64,000 bases of DNA, taken from the NCBI GenBank assembly GCA_019652555.1, contig BPAJ01000002.1, positions 1-64,000 on the forward strand. Direction: 5' to 3'. A model generated the notes under the pieces. The model saw nothing but the letters and a program-made list of their open reading frames with translations, did no database searches and was not told the DNA's origin. The position numbers and the translations under genes were made by a program. Source of the DNA: Gammaproteobacteria bacterium (lineage in GTDB: Bacteria; Pseudomonadota; Gammaproteobacteria; Magnimaribacterales; AG-339-G14). The stretch's first letter is position 1. Every line of letters starts with the position of its first letter. Positions 10,704-21,658 of this stretch are shown in pieces.

Positions 10704-11393
10704 CTACTTATATTTTTTTCGCATATTCATTACAGCTTCCATGCCTGCTATGGGCTTTTTACCTTCCGGAACCGTATTGCCTTTCTGAATGAGTTCTTCG
10801 AAGGACGCTCCTTTTTTATACATTTCATAAAGCACGTCGATATCCAGATTGGTGCCAATCGGTTCATCAGAAAAATCTGGGGAGATATTTGTTTTAAACT
10901 CTTCTTTATTTCGCCAATGTTCAAAAAAAATTTCTACTAAATTTCCATCTGGGTCTTTGTAGTACATACCTGTAATCCAGCCATGATTGATCGTCCAATA
11001 AGGTTCCAGACCTTTTTCTTTTGCTTTGTGGTAGAACTCAAACCACTTTTCAATAGGATTCAACTTATAAGAAATATGATCCAGACCAACAATGGAGGGT
11101 AATGTGCGATTCATCCAGTTTTTAATTCGCATAATGGTTTTTGGAATAAATCCAAGATTTTGAAAAACACTAGAAGTATTTGCTATAGCTACGCGATGAT
11201 GCTCTTCATCAAAAGCTAAAAAAGTTAATTCTTCACTTTTATACAAAGGCTCGCAGCCAAAAAGCTTGGAATAAAAAATAATCATTGCTTCATAGTTCAT
11301 AGTTTTAAAGGCCACGTGATGAAAATCCTCTGGCGCCTGATTTGAATTGAGGTTTTGATATAAGTCTAAATTTAGTTTTTCATCTTTGAGCAT
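10704..11393 (-). CDS. VOC family (glyoxalase/extradiol dioxygenase-like) protein
   Basis: DFHHVAFKTMNYEAMIIFYSKLFG...GLDHISYKLNPIEKWFEFYHKAKEKG...GMYYKDPDGNLVEIFFE. Confidence 0.85.
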   Translation of the reverse strand: MLKDEKLNLDLYQNLNSNQAPEDFHHVAFKTMNYEAMIIFYSKLFGCEPLYKSEELTFLAFDEEHHRVAIANTSSVFQNLGFIPKTIMRIKNWMNRTLPSIVGLDHISYKLNPIEKWFEFYHKAKEKGLEPYWTINHGWITGMYYKDPDGNLVEIFFEHWRNKEEFKTNISPDFSDEPIGTNLDIDVLYEMYKKGASFEELIQKGNTVPEGKKPIAGMEAVMNMRKKYK

Positions 11394-11425
11394 GAGATAA
11401 ATTCTAACCTATATAATTGTTATTT

Positions 11426-12836
11426 ATGAAGGAACTAGAAAGTTTAAAATTTTCAAACCAGTTTGCTACCTTGCCTGAAGAGCTTTACCACAAGCAAATT
11501 TGGTCACCTTTTGAAAATCCAAAGTTGATACATTTTAATAATGAACTCGCTACAGATTTGGGTTTTCCTAAAAATCAAAATCCAGAAGATCTTGTCCCTT
11601 ACATAAATGGTAATAAAACGATTGAAGGAAGTGCGCCACTATCTATGGCATATGCTGGGCATCAATTCGGTTCATGGGTGCCTCAATTAGGAGATGGAAG
11701 AGGTATTTTATTAGGGCAATTGCAAACGAAAGGTGGCTTGATGGATTTGCATATTAAAGGTGCAGGAAAAACGCCTTATTCAAGATTTGGTGACGGGCGC
11801 GCTGTCTTAAGGTCGACGATCAGGGAGTACATATGTGGAGAGGCCATGCATCATCTAGGAATTCCAAGCTCTAGATCGCTAATTATGATTGGCAGCAATG
11901 AGCCGGTTTTCAGAGAAACAACTGAATTTGGAGCAATGATGGTAAGGGTTGCAAAGACACATATCCGCTTTGGACACTTTGAATATTTGAAGCACAACAA
12001 CAAATCGGAATTCATTCCAATTTTACTGGATCACGTAATAGAGAATTATTTTCCTGAGCTTAAAAGTTCAAAGGATGGTTATACCGATTTATTTGAAAAT
12101 ATTGTGAATTCTACAGCCTTGCTTATTTCCAAGTGGCAAGCCTTTGGTTTTGCCCATGGCGTGATGAACACCGACAACATGTCCGTTCTCGGTGAGACTT
12201 TTGATTTTGGTCCTTTTGGTTTTCTTGACGATTACGACCCAGGTTTTATCTGCAATCATTCAGATCATCAAGGTCGTTATGCTTTCAACAACCAGCCTTC
12301 AATTGGCCTTTGGAATTGTCATGCCCTAGCTGCAGCACTTAAAGACCATATTGAGATTGAAAGGACTAAGGAAATTTTTAAAAATACGAAAATTTTTAAA
12401 CGGGGAATTACAAACTTTTGGAAGAAATTGGGGTTAAAAAGAAAAAAAGGGAAGTTTTAAAAGTTTTTGAAAAATTTTTTTTTTGGAAAAAAAATCCAAA
12501 AAAAAGATTACCCCAAATTTCTTTTAGAGATTTTTCAGAAAATTTCCCAGTTTAGGCCCAAAAGGAAGGCTTGGTTTTAAAATATAAAAAGGGTTTCCAA
12601 AAAAAAATTTCCAAAGAAGAAAAAAAAATTTAAGGGTAAATTTTCAATCCAAATATATTTTGAAAAAAATTTTTCCGGGCCAGGAAGTTATGGGAAATGC
12701 GGGAAAGGAAATTTTTCTTTTAAATAAATTTTTGGAAAGTTTAAAAAACCCTTTTTATGAAAAAGAAGAATACAATGATTACGCACAATCTCCTCCCGAA
12801 TGGGGAAAAAAGTTAGAAATATCTTGTTCTTCGTAA
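11426..12836 (+). CDS. selO: Protein adenylyltransferase SelO (YdiU/UPF0061), frameshifted after about 12370
   Basis: MAYAGHQFGSWVPQLGDGRGILLG, HIKGAGKTPYSRFGDGRAVLRSTIREYICGEAMHHLGIPSSRSL, FAHGVMNTDNMSVLGETFDFGPFGFLDDYDPGF. Conserved C-terminus recovered in a shifted frame: YNDYAQSPPEWGKKLEISCSS*. Confidence 0.92.
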
Positions 12837-12895
12837 GTTTTCTTTGATTGGCAGAAACCAAAAAAAGTGTTTTTGGCATGTGAAGCACCTTGAAA

Positions 12896-13018
12896 TTAGC
12901 AAAAGTTTTTTTTCTCGCAGGCACGACAAACCCTTCTAAGGCCCATCATTCCGCCTCTTTGTTTGGAGAAATAGCTAAAGGGTAATTCTTTTAGGCATTC
13001 TTCGCATTGTTTGGTCAT
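12896..13018 (-). CDS. Small Cys4 zinc-ribbon-like protein (length uncertain)
   Basis: MTKQCEECLKELPFSYFSKQRGGMMGLRRVCRACEKKNFC*; CxxC...CxxC pair. The 8-A homopolymer makes the 3' end uncertain. Confidence 0.45.
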   Translation of the reverse strand: MTKQCEECLKELPFSYFSKQRGGMMGLRRVCRACEKKNFC

Positions 13019-13050
13019 GATTCACTTTAAATTATCATCTTATAAAAAGA

Positions 13051-13075
13051 AATCCCCTCGTGTTACGAGGGGATT
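13051..13075 (-). terminator. Rho-independent terminator
   Basis: Perfect stem AATCCCCTCG-TGTTA-CGAGGGGATT, followed on the minus strand by TTCTTTTTATAAG. Confidence 0.8.
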
Positions 13076-13113
13076 AGGGGGGGAGAACTTTATAAATTTA
13101 TTGCTTTACCGGA

Positions 13114-13206
13114 TTAGAAGAAATTTATTCCTATCACTCCTAAATAAAGTATAAAAGAGAGGCAAAAACAAAATCCTAAAGTTCCTGTTACCACTCTATT
13201 TAACAT
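13114..13206 (-). CDS. 30-aa small membrane protein (not in ORF track)
   Basis: MLNRVVTGTLGFCFCLSFILYLGVIGINFF*; strong SD AAGGAG about 5 nt upstream, terminator immediately downstream, TATAAT upstream on the minus strand. Confidence 0.5.
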   Translation of the reverse strand: MLNRVVTGTLGFCFCLSFILYLGVIGINFF

Positions 13207-13606
13207 CGCTTACTCCTTTTAGCTGATGGTTAATAAAAGATTAGATCTTAAATCTAAAATGATTAAATTTATTTCTAATCATCAATTATAAATTTGGGAG
13301 AATTATACACCCTCAAAAAAAGAGCAAAACTGCTTAAAAAACTACAATTATGCGAATTTGTGCACTAATTTTGAATTTTTAGTGATTCAAATGATTACAA
13401 TCACCAAAAAACGCTCAAAGTATAGTATTTATTGGTTTTTTTTACTAGATGGAAGGCTATGATTTTTCACAATTTTTACAAAAAATTATAACTAATTTCA
13501 CATAAGTTATAAAAAATATCTTTTTTATTCATTTTAAATCATTTGTTTTTATTCTAAAAAAAGGACTTTTTTGTTCTAATTAAAATTTATTTGAGAGGAA
13601 TTAATC

Positions 13607-14614
13607 ATGAGACAAATGCAATTAGCAAAACCTGGAGGATTGGATAAATTCAAACTTAATGAATTGGATATCCCCAAGCCTAAAGATAATGAAATTTTAA
13701 TAAAAGTTAATGCCAGTAGTCTGAACTATCATGATTTAATGTGTGCGTTGGGATTGATTCCTACCGATGATGGTCGTGTGTTGTTAGGAGATGCTGCAGG
13801 TGAAGTAGTAGAGATTGGTGAAGAAGTAAAAAATTGGCAAGTTGGAGATAAAGTTATGAGTGCTTGTTTCCCAAACTGGATTGATGGACCTCCGCGTTAT
13901 GAATTGCTAAGTTTTATTGGAGATAATCAGGACGGTTATGCGACTGAATATATTGCTATTCAAGAAACTGCGGTAACTAAAATGCCTTCGAAATGGTCTT
14001 TACAGGAAGCAGCTACTCTGCCCTGTGCGGGTTTGACTGCTTGGCGAGCGCTTGTAGATGAAGGCAGATTACAATCTGGAGAATCTGTTTTGGTTCAAGG
14101 AACCGGAGGAGTTTCGATTATTGCTCTACAGTTTGCCAAAGAAATGGGAGCTAAAGTTATCGCTACTACTTCTTCAGAAGAGAAGGCTGAAAAGCTTAAA
14201 GAACTTGGAGCAGATGAAATCATTAATTACAAAGAACATCCTAAATGGGGAGAAAAGGTTCTTGAAGTTACTGATAATGAAGGGGTGGACCATGTTGTTG
14301 AAGTTGGCGGAGGAGAGACTTTTAACGAATCAATTCGTGCTGTAAAACTTGGCGGCCATATTGCCTTGATTGGGGTATTGAGTGGACCGGCGGCGAATGA
14401 GTTAGTTTTACCTCGAATTTTCCTCAAACAAGTCAGAACTAGCGGAATTGCGATGGCTAATCATCAATCTCAAAAAGCCATGGTTGAATATCTGGAAAAT
14501 TCTAAAATCAAGCCTGTCATCAGCGATACATTTGATTTGGCTGAATTAGCCGGGGCTTTTCAACATCAGATCGATAATAAACATTTTGGGAAAATTTCTA
14601 TCTCTATGGAATAA
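13607..14614 (+). CDS. Zinc-type alcohol dehydrogenase/quinone oxidoreductase (MDR superfamily)
   Basis: NEILIKVNASSLNYHDLM...GEVVEIGEEVKNWQVGDKV...VLVQGTGGVSIIALQFAKEMGAKVIATTSS. Confidence 0.92.
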   Translation: MRQMQLAKPGGLDKFKLNELDIPKPKDNEILIKVNASSLNYHDLMCALGLIPTDDGRVLLGDAAGEVVEIGEEVKNWQVGDKVMSACFPNWIDGPPRYELLSFIGDNQDGYATEYIAIQETAVTKMPSKWSLQEAATLPCAGLTAWRALVDEGRLQSGESVLVQGTGGVSIIALQFAKEMGAKVIATTSSEEKAEKLKELGADEIINYKEHPKWGEKVLEVTDNEGVDHVVEVGGGETFNESIRAVKLGGHIALIGVLSGPAANELVLPRIFLKQVRTSGIAMANHQSQKAMVEYLENSKIKPVISDTFDLAELAGAFQHQIDNKHFGKISISME

Positions 14615-14632
14615 TCTTGAAAGAAAAAAGTT

Positions 14633-16308
14633 ATGAATGAATTTGATTACATAATTTTAGGAGCAGGTTCAGCTGGCTGTGTTCTTGCGGGCAGACTGTC
14701 AGAAAATCCAAATCATAAAGTTTGTCTTATTGAAGCGGGTTCCAAAGATAAAGATGTAAGAATTCATGTGCCCGCCCTATTCGCATACATGGGACCGACT
14801 AGTAAAATGAATTGGGGATTTGAAACCGAACCTCAAAAAGGTTTTGCTAAAGAAAAATTACCAGCAACAGAAGTCGTTGTGGCTGATCCGACAGGTCAAA
14901 CCCATACGATGAAAGATGAACCCGAAGAGCATCGAAAAGGCTATCAACCCAGAGGAAAGACATTAGGGGGATCGAGTTCAATAAATGCCATGCTCTATGT
15001 AAGAGGACATCGTTGGGATTACGATCATTGGTCGAAACTTGGAAACTCCGGCTGGTCTTACGATGAAGTTTTACCTTACTTTAAAAAAGCAGAACACAAC
15101 GAATTGGTTGATGACGATTATCATGGACAGAATGGTCCTTTAAACGTCACCGCTGTAGAAAATAAATCAAAGTACAAAGATTACTTCATTGAAGCGGGTA
15201 CTAAATTTTACAGAGAAAATCAGGATTTCAACGGTGCCGACCAAGAAGGTATTGGCTACTATCATACGACACAAAAACAAGGCAGAAGATGGAGTGCTGC
15301 TGCAGCTTATCTAACGCCAAATTTAGATAGACCCAACCTGACGGTCTTAACGGAAACCCAAGTAGATAGAATTATATTTGAGGGCAATAAAGCAGTTGGC
15401 GTGGATTGTTTTGATAAACAAAAAAATAAAATACATTTGAAGTGCCACCGTGAAGTAATAGTTTCTTCAGGAGCTTTTGGCTCGCCACAAATTTTAATGC
15501 GCTCTGGCATAGGACCCGCAGAAGAACTAAACAGACATGGGATAGATACCGTCTTCAATATCCCAGGAGTGGGGAAAAATCTTCAAGATCACATCGATTA
15601 CATTACCAATCATCCTGTAGACGATACGGATTTATTGGGTTTCTCTTTTAAATCACTTTTATATCGTCAGCCATTTGAACTTTTGAAATATCTATTTACT
15701 AGAAAGGGACAAATGACTTCTACGGTTGCTGAGGCTGGAGGTTTTATCAAAACCGATGAAAGTTTGGAAATTCCAGATATCCAACTGCACTTCGTTCTGG
15801 CAAAAATAATTGATCATGGCAGAACCATTGCTTTTGGTCATGGTCTAGGTTGTCATGTTTGTTTGTTGAGACCCAAATCTACTGGTGAAGTTACTCTTAA
15901 TTCTAATGATGCTTTCGATACACCAAAAATTGATCCCAAGTTTTTTTCTGAAAGAGAAGATATGGATGTCATGATTAAGGGTTATCGAAAGATGATGCAA
16001 ATAATGAACGCTGAGCCTTTAAAGCCTTTTACCAGAAAAGTCCAAGATCCGGTGGATATCAATAGTGATGCAGATATTGAAGCGCAATGCGTGCTCGAGC
16101 TGATACCGTCTATCATCCAGTGGGAACTTGCAAAATGGGTTCTGATGAGATGAGTGTGGTGAATAATGAACTCAAAGTTCATGCACTAGAAAATGTTAGA
16201 GTTGTTGATGCCTCTATCATGCCATCTTTGGTAGGAGGGAATACAAATGCTCCAACCATTATGATTGGAGAAAAAGCAGCTGATATGATCAAGTCAGCTT
16301 GGGCTTAA
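14633..16308 (+). CDS. GMC family FAD oxidoreductase (choline dehydrogenase-like), frameshift near 16087
   Basis: [60 protein letters not shown]-terminus [17 protein letters not shown]...[30 protein letters not shown] in another frame. Confidence 0.93.
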
Positions 16309-16373
16309 AATAATCAAGCCTTTTGGTAGACAAAAAGCTTTATGCACTTTAAATTAAACCTTCAATTTATTAG

Positions 16374-17356
<983 letters not shown>

Positions 17357-17375
17357 CTGACTTCGTAAAAAAAAA

Positions 17376-17404
17376 TTCCCTAGAAAAATTAGATTTCTAG
17401 GGAA
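17376..17404. terminator. Bidirectional hairpin terminator between convergent genes
   Basis: TTCCCTAGAAA-AATTAGA-TTTCTAGGGAA with T-tract on the + side and A-tract on the left. Confidence 0.8.
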
Positions 17405-17408
17405 CTTT

Positions 17409-18269
17409 TTACTCTGCGATTGCCTTTATATAGTCAGGTCCCAAACCACAACATCCCCCTATAATAGAAGCTCCCAAATCTTCCCATAATTTCTTGTATT
17501 CAATAAATTGTTTAATCGATAGGTTTCTAGGATTTACTTCAATATTGTTGTCTAAAGTCCAATCTAAAGGAACTCCAAAAATATTGGGGTAACAGCCAAT
17601 TGGCTTGTCGGTAAGTTTGGATAACTTCTTTATACCCTCGGTAATTGCAATCGGATCGGTACAATTAAAAAGGTAGGCATCAGGGTTAAAAGTTTCTGCA
17701 AGTTGAAAAGCTTCTTCAACGGTTTCTTTACTTCTGAGTCTTCCACTTTTGTCCTCCAATAAAGTCCAAGAAAGCCAAATTTCTTTATATTTGTCCGCTT
17801 TATCTCTGACTGCTTTTAAAATATTTGAAGTCTCAAGAATAGAAGAGACAGTTTCGCATAAGAAAATATCAACGAAAGGGTTTAATTCTTCAATGAGCTC
17901 TTCATATATCGGAAGAGCTTCTTTTTCATCGGGAACTAAATCAGGTCGATAACTTTCATCTAAAGGCGGCAAACTCCCTGCAACTAATATTTTCTGATGA
18001 TTTTCTTCTGCCACTCCACGTGCAATGATTCCGGCCTTTCTTATTAGGTCTTTCATTAAATGAGTTTTTTTCTCTTTTTTGAGATAGCTAGGAATAGTTG
18101 AATAGGTATTGGTTGTAATAACTTGAGCTCCCACATCGACATACGCCTGATGCACTTCTTTTACCAGTTCCGGAGAATCAATTAGAAATTGAGCCGACCA
18201 AAGGCCAGAAGATGTCTTTCCCGCGCGCTTGAGCAATTCGTTGCCCATGCTGCCATCTAAAATTATCAC
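17409..18269 (-). CDS. Homocysteine S-methyltransferase family protein
   Basis: IILDGSMGNELLKRAGKT...VITTNTYST...FNCTDP...IIGGCCGLGPDYIKAI. Confidence 0.92.
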   Translation of the reverse strand: MIILDGSMGNELLKRAGKTSSGLWSAQFLIDSPELVKEVHQAYVDVGAQVITTNTYSTIPSYLKKEKKTHLMKDLIRKAGIIARGVAEENHQKILVAGSLPPLDESYRPDLVPDEKEALPIYEELIEELNPFVDIFLCETVSSILETSNILKAVRDKADKYKEIWLSWTLLEDKSGRLRSKETVEEAFQLAETFNPDAYLFNCTDPIAITEGIKKLSKLTDKPIGCYPNIFGVPLDWTLDNNIEVNPRNLSIKQFIEYKKLWEDLGASIIGGCCGLGPDYIKAIAE

Positions 18270-18354
18270 AAAGTTTTTTCAGCTTCTTGATTGATATATT
18301 TTTTTAGTTGTTCAAGTTCATCACAAGATGTAGGACAAAGTTCTTTTAGTTTTT

Positions 18355-18725
18355 TTAAAGGTTAACTTGAGCCAGTCCTAGTCGATCAGTTTCGACAAAT
18401 AATTCACCTTGATATTCCAATGCGATTTTATTTTCTGGATCCAATTTGAGAGCTTTTTCATAATTTGTCTCAGCTTTTTTATAATTTTTAAGCTTCCTCT
18501 GAGCAAATGCATACAGAGTCCAACCATCAGGATCTTTGGGTTTTTGGGATTTTGTATATTTACCTAGCACTCTTAATGCTTTTCGATAATCTTCAGCCTT
18601 TAGGTGCTTTGTTGCCTTTTCATAAAGCTCGGTAGGATCGACTTTATTATCATACTTAGCTGCATGCAAAGAAATTGAAAAAATCGTGATGAAAGTAAGA
18701 ATTAAAATTTTGAAAGTCTAATCAT
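18355..18725 (-). CDS. Secreted TPR protein (1-nt indel separates the signal peptide from the body)
   Basis: TPR body ALRVLGKYTKSQKPKDPDGWTLYAFAQRKLKNYKKAETNYEKALKLDPENKIALEYQGEL; ATG at 18725 gives MIRLSK...ILILTFITIFSISLHA if one A is added. Confidence 0.75.
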
Positions 18726-19134
18726 TGTTTCTTATTTTTGTTTCAATATTCAATTGTCCAGCCAACCGGCCACTCTGGTGTTGAGCGCTTTTAATATAAT
18801 CAGGATCTGAGATCATTTTCAACATTGCCTTTCTGTTGGGATACATGGCAATGGCAACTTGATCCCAAAGATCTTCTACTTCTCCCAACATAAGTCTTGT
18901 TACCTCAGAGCCAAAAATAGGTTTGCCTCCTACTTTTTCTAAATGACCTACTACCTCTTTTGAATAAATAGCAAAAGCCTCTTTTCCTGAGAGATTGGAT
19001 TCTCTCTTATCGGGATATTCGGCCCTATCTTTAAACTTTAATAAATTAACCATAAAAATAGGTTCATCGTGACCTTCTTCTAAAAACTCCTCCATTTGTT
19101 TTTCGTTTGGCATTACTTTGTTTTCTACTTTCAT
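18718..19134 (-). CDS. DUF1330 family protein
   Basis: EPIFMVNLLKFKDRAEYP...GKEAFAIYSKEVVGHLEKVGGKPIFGSEVTRLMLGE..DLWDQVAIAMYPNRKAMLKMISDPDY. Confidence 0.8.
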   Translation of the reverse strand: MKVENKVMPNEKQMEEFLEEGHDEPIFMVNLLKFKDRAEYPDKRESNLSGKEAFAIYSKEVVGHLEKVGGKPIFGSEVTRLMLGEVEDLWDQVAIAMYPNRKAMLKMISDPDYIKSAQHQSGRLAGQLNIETKIRNND

Positions 19135-19156
19135 TATTTATCTCCTTTAAATTTTT

Positions 19157-20455
19157 TTAAAAATTTTGATACTCTTTGACAGCCTCTTGATCCGCTTTTG
19201 CGTCATCTCTAAATGCTTTCCAAGGTTTGAGGCTCAAATCTGGCATGAGACCCTTACCCATTTTTTTAATTTGTTGATAAAACCATGCTTGTGCGCTGAA
19301 AGCATTAATTGCTTGAATAAGTCTAAATGGACTTGCTGGCGACAGTAACCATGGACCAATAGATAGTGTTTTCTCATACTTTGGTAATTCGTCGATCTGC
19401 CCGGCCAACAATTCTTTAATGGCAAACGGATTTGCACACAGAGGCCTTCCAATGCCTACAATTTCACATGCACCCTCCGATAAAGCTGACTCCATTCCTT
19501 CTTTTGTTCGAAATCCACCTGTAACCATTAGCGGAATATTTACGACTTTTGCTATTTCTTCTGCATAAGAGAGAAAGTATGCCTCACGAGCAATGGTGCT
19601 TTCTTTTCTATTCTCACTTCTCTTAGGATTTATACTAACTTTATCTAAACCCAATAATCTTGGTTGTTCATAAGTCCCGCCGGAAATTTCTATATTATCT
19701 ATGCCCGAATCACTGAATAATTTAGCAACTTGTATTGAATCTTCAGGAGAAAATCCACCTTTTTGGAAATCTGCAGAGTTCATTTTTATTGAAATAGCAA
19801 AATCAGAGCCTACTTCTTCTCTACATTTTTTTATTATCTCCATATGTAATCTGGCTCTATTTTCCAGTGAACCGCCCCATTCATCAGTTCTGAGGTTTAT
19901 GTCTGGAGATAAAAATTGTGAAAGCAGATATCCATGAGCAGAGTGAAGCTGAATACCATCAAAGCCAGACTCTCTTGCAATTTTTGCTGTGAACACAAAA
20001 CGATTTATGACGTCTTGTATATCATTTTCAGTCATTGGAATAGGCTTGCCATATTTTCTTCCTGGAATTTTCAATTGCACATCTGAAGGTGACATTGGAT
20101 TCATATTTATTTCTCCTGGAGTTTGTCTGCCTGCATGAGAAATTTGCATCCAAAGTCTACTGCCTTCAGCAGTAGCAGCCTCTGCCCATTTTTTTAGCAT
20201 AGGCATTTGTTCTTTATAAGTTTCTTCCTCAATTGCTACGTTCGCTGGTCCCTCTAAATTCCCACGGTGAACCTGTACATTTCCAGTAAGCAAGATCCCA
20301 ATCTCTCCGGCGCCCCACATTTTATAAAGCTCGATATGTTTATCATTTGTAAAATTATTCCCCATTGCAATTCGTTCTGTCATAGCAGCTTTGCAAATTC
20401 TATTTTTGATGCTCTGCCCGCAGGGCAAAATAAGTGGATCACTAAGTTTCGACAT
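19157..20455 (-). CDS. NADH:flavin oxidoreductase (Old Yellow Enzyme family)
   Basis: NRICKAAMTER, LWMQISHAGRQTP, GFDGIQLHSAHGYLLSQFLSPDINLRTDEWGGSLENRARL, CEIVGIGRPLCANP. Confidence 0.95.
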   Translation of the reverse strand: MSKLSDPLILPCGQSIKNRICKAAMTERIAMGNNFTNDKHIELYKMWGAGEIGILLTGNVQVHRGNLEGPANVAIEEETYKEQMPMLKKWAEAATAEGSRLWMQISHAGRQTPGEINMNPMSPSDVQLKIPGRKYGKPIPMTENDIQDVINRFVFTAKIARESGFDGIQLHSAHGYLLSQFLSPDINLRTDEWGGSLENRARLHMEIIKKCREEVGSDFAISIKMNSADFQKGGFSPEDSIQVAKLFSDSGIDNIEISGGTYEQPRLLGLDKVSINPKRSENRKESTIAREAYFLSYAEEIAKVVNIPLMVTGGFRTKEGMESALSEGACEIVGIGRPLCANPFAIKELLAGQIDELPKYEKTLSIGPWLLSPASPFRLIQAINAFSAQAWFYQQIKKMGKGLMPDLSLKPWKAFRDDAKADQEAVKEYQNF

Positions 20456-20551
20456 AAAAATTCCTAAAATAATGAATAGTTATTCTAAATTGCTAACTAT
20501 AAATACTAAGATTATTTTAGTATATTTGTTGGTTCTAAGTATGGAGGATTT

Positions 20552-21610
20552 ATGAGGACATTGAAAATTTTAGGCATCTTAATAGTCCTATTATTTATTC
20601 TATTTGCATCACTTAGAATTCCATTTGTTCAAGACTTGGTTATAAAGACCGCAGTCTCAAATTTAGCGTCCACAGATAGTCCTTTCCCTGAGGAAGATTC
20701 ACTAAGCGCTTTGATTTGTGGTTCTAGGTCACCTTTGCCTTCTCCAGGCAGAGCACAAACTTGTGTAGCTGTGAAAGCAGGAGAAGATATTTTTATTGTT
20801 GATATTGGTGACGGAGCTAATGTTAATTTAGGAAAATATAGTGTCCCCACCAACCAAATAAAAGCAGTACTTTTCACTCACTTACATTCCGATCATATTT
20901 CAGATTTGGCTGACCTTCATTTGGCAACTTGGTTACCTGGGCGTCCAAAAGCTCTACCTGTTTATGGTCCAGAAGGTACCGACTTAGTTACTTCAGGTTT
21001 TGAAATGGCATACAAACTAGATTATGGATTTAGAAATGAACATCATGGTGAGGCTCTTGCGCCAATCAAGTCTGTAGGTTTTGAAACCACTATAGTAGAT
21101 CTAAACAATCCAGTGATTTATAACGAAAACGGCTTGAAGATAACTGCCTTTAAGGTAACTCACGAACCCATTGAACCTGCTCTTGGCTATCGTTTTGACT
21201 ACAAAGGAAGATCGTTAGTTATAACCGGAGACAGCTCGTACGATGAAAACATCGCTTTAATATCAAAAAATGCTGATGTATTAATTGCAGAAGCTCAAGC
21301 AAATCACATCATCAATATTATGCAAAAGGCAATTTTAGAACGAGATCCAAATCAACCTTTAGTAAAAGTTCTTGAAGACATCAAGACTTATCACATGACG
21401 CCTGTGGAAGCAGCAAAATTAGCTAATATGGCAGATGTTGGACACTTAATTTTCTATCACCTAACACCAGCACCACGAAATGGAATTATGGAGAATGTCT
21501 TCGTAAGAGGAGTGGATGAAATTAGATCAGATTGGACCCTTTCAAGAGACGGAACTTTCGTGGTTTTACCGGTGGGTAAAGAGGAAATAAAAGTCTCAGA
21601 TTTAAATTAG
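20552..21610 (+). CDS. MBL-fold metallohydrolase (RNase Z/arylsulfatase-like), signal-anchored
   Basis: LICGSRSPLPSPGRAQTCVAVKAG; canonical HLHSDHISDL; LVITGDSSYDENI; VGHLIFYHLTP. Confidence 0.9.
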   Translation: MRTLKILGILIVLLFILFASLRIPFVQDLVIKTAVSNLASTDSPFPEEDSLSALICGSRSPLPSPGRAQTCVAVKAGEDIFIVDIGDGANVNLGKYSVPTNQIKAVLFTHLHSDHISDLADLHLATWLPGRPKALPVYGPEGTDLVTSGFEMAYKLDYGFRNEHHGEALAPIKSVGFETTIVDLNNPVIYNENGLKITAFKVTHEPIEPALGYRFDYKGRSLVITGDSSYDENIALISKNADVLIAEAQANHIINIMQKAILERDPNQPLVKVLEDIKTYHMTPVEAAKLANMADVGHLIFYHLTPAPRNGIMENVFVRGVDEIRSDWTLSRDGTFVVLPVGKEEIKVSDLN

Positions 21611-21658
21611 AAGTTTTGGGACTATTACATTAATATTAATATGGAATCGGGGGGGATT

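Noticed and set aside
12688-12924. 78-aa minus ORF over the SelO 3' end
   Set aside because: Mostly antisense to the recovered SelO C-terminus; only its N-terminal end overlaps the possible Cys4 protein.
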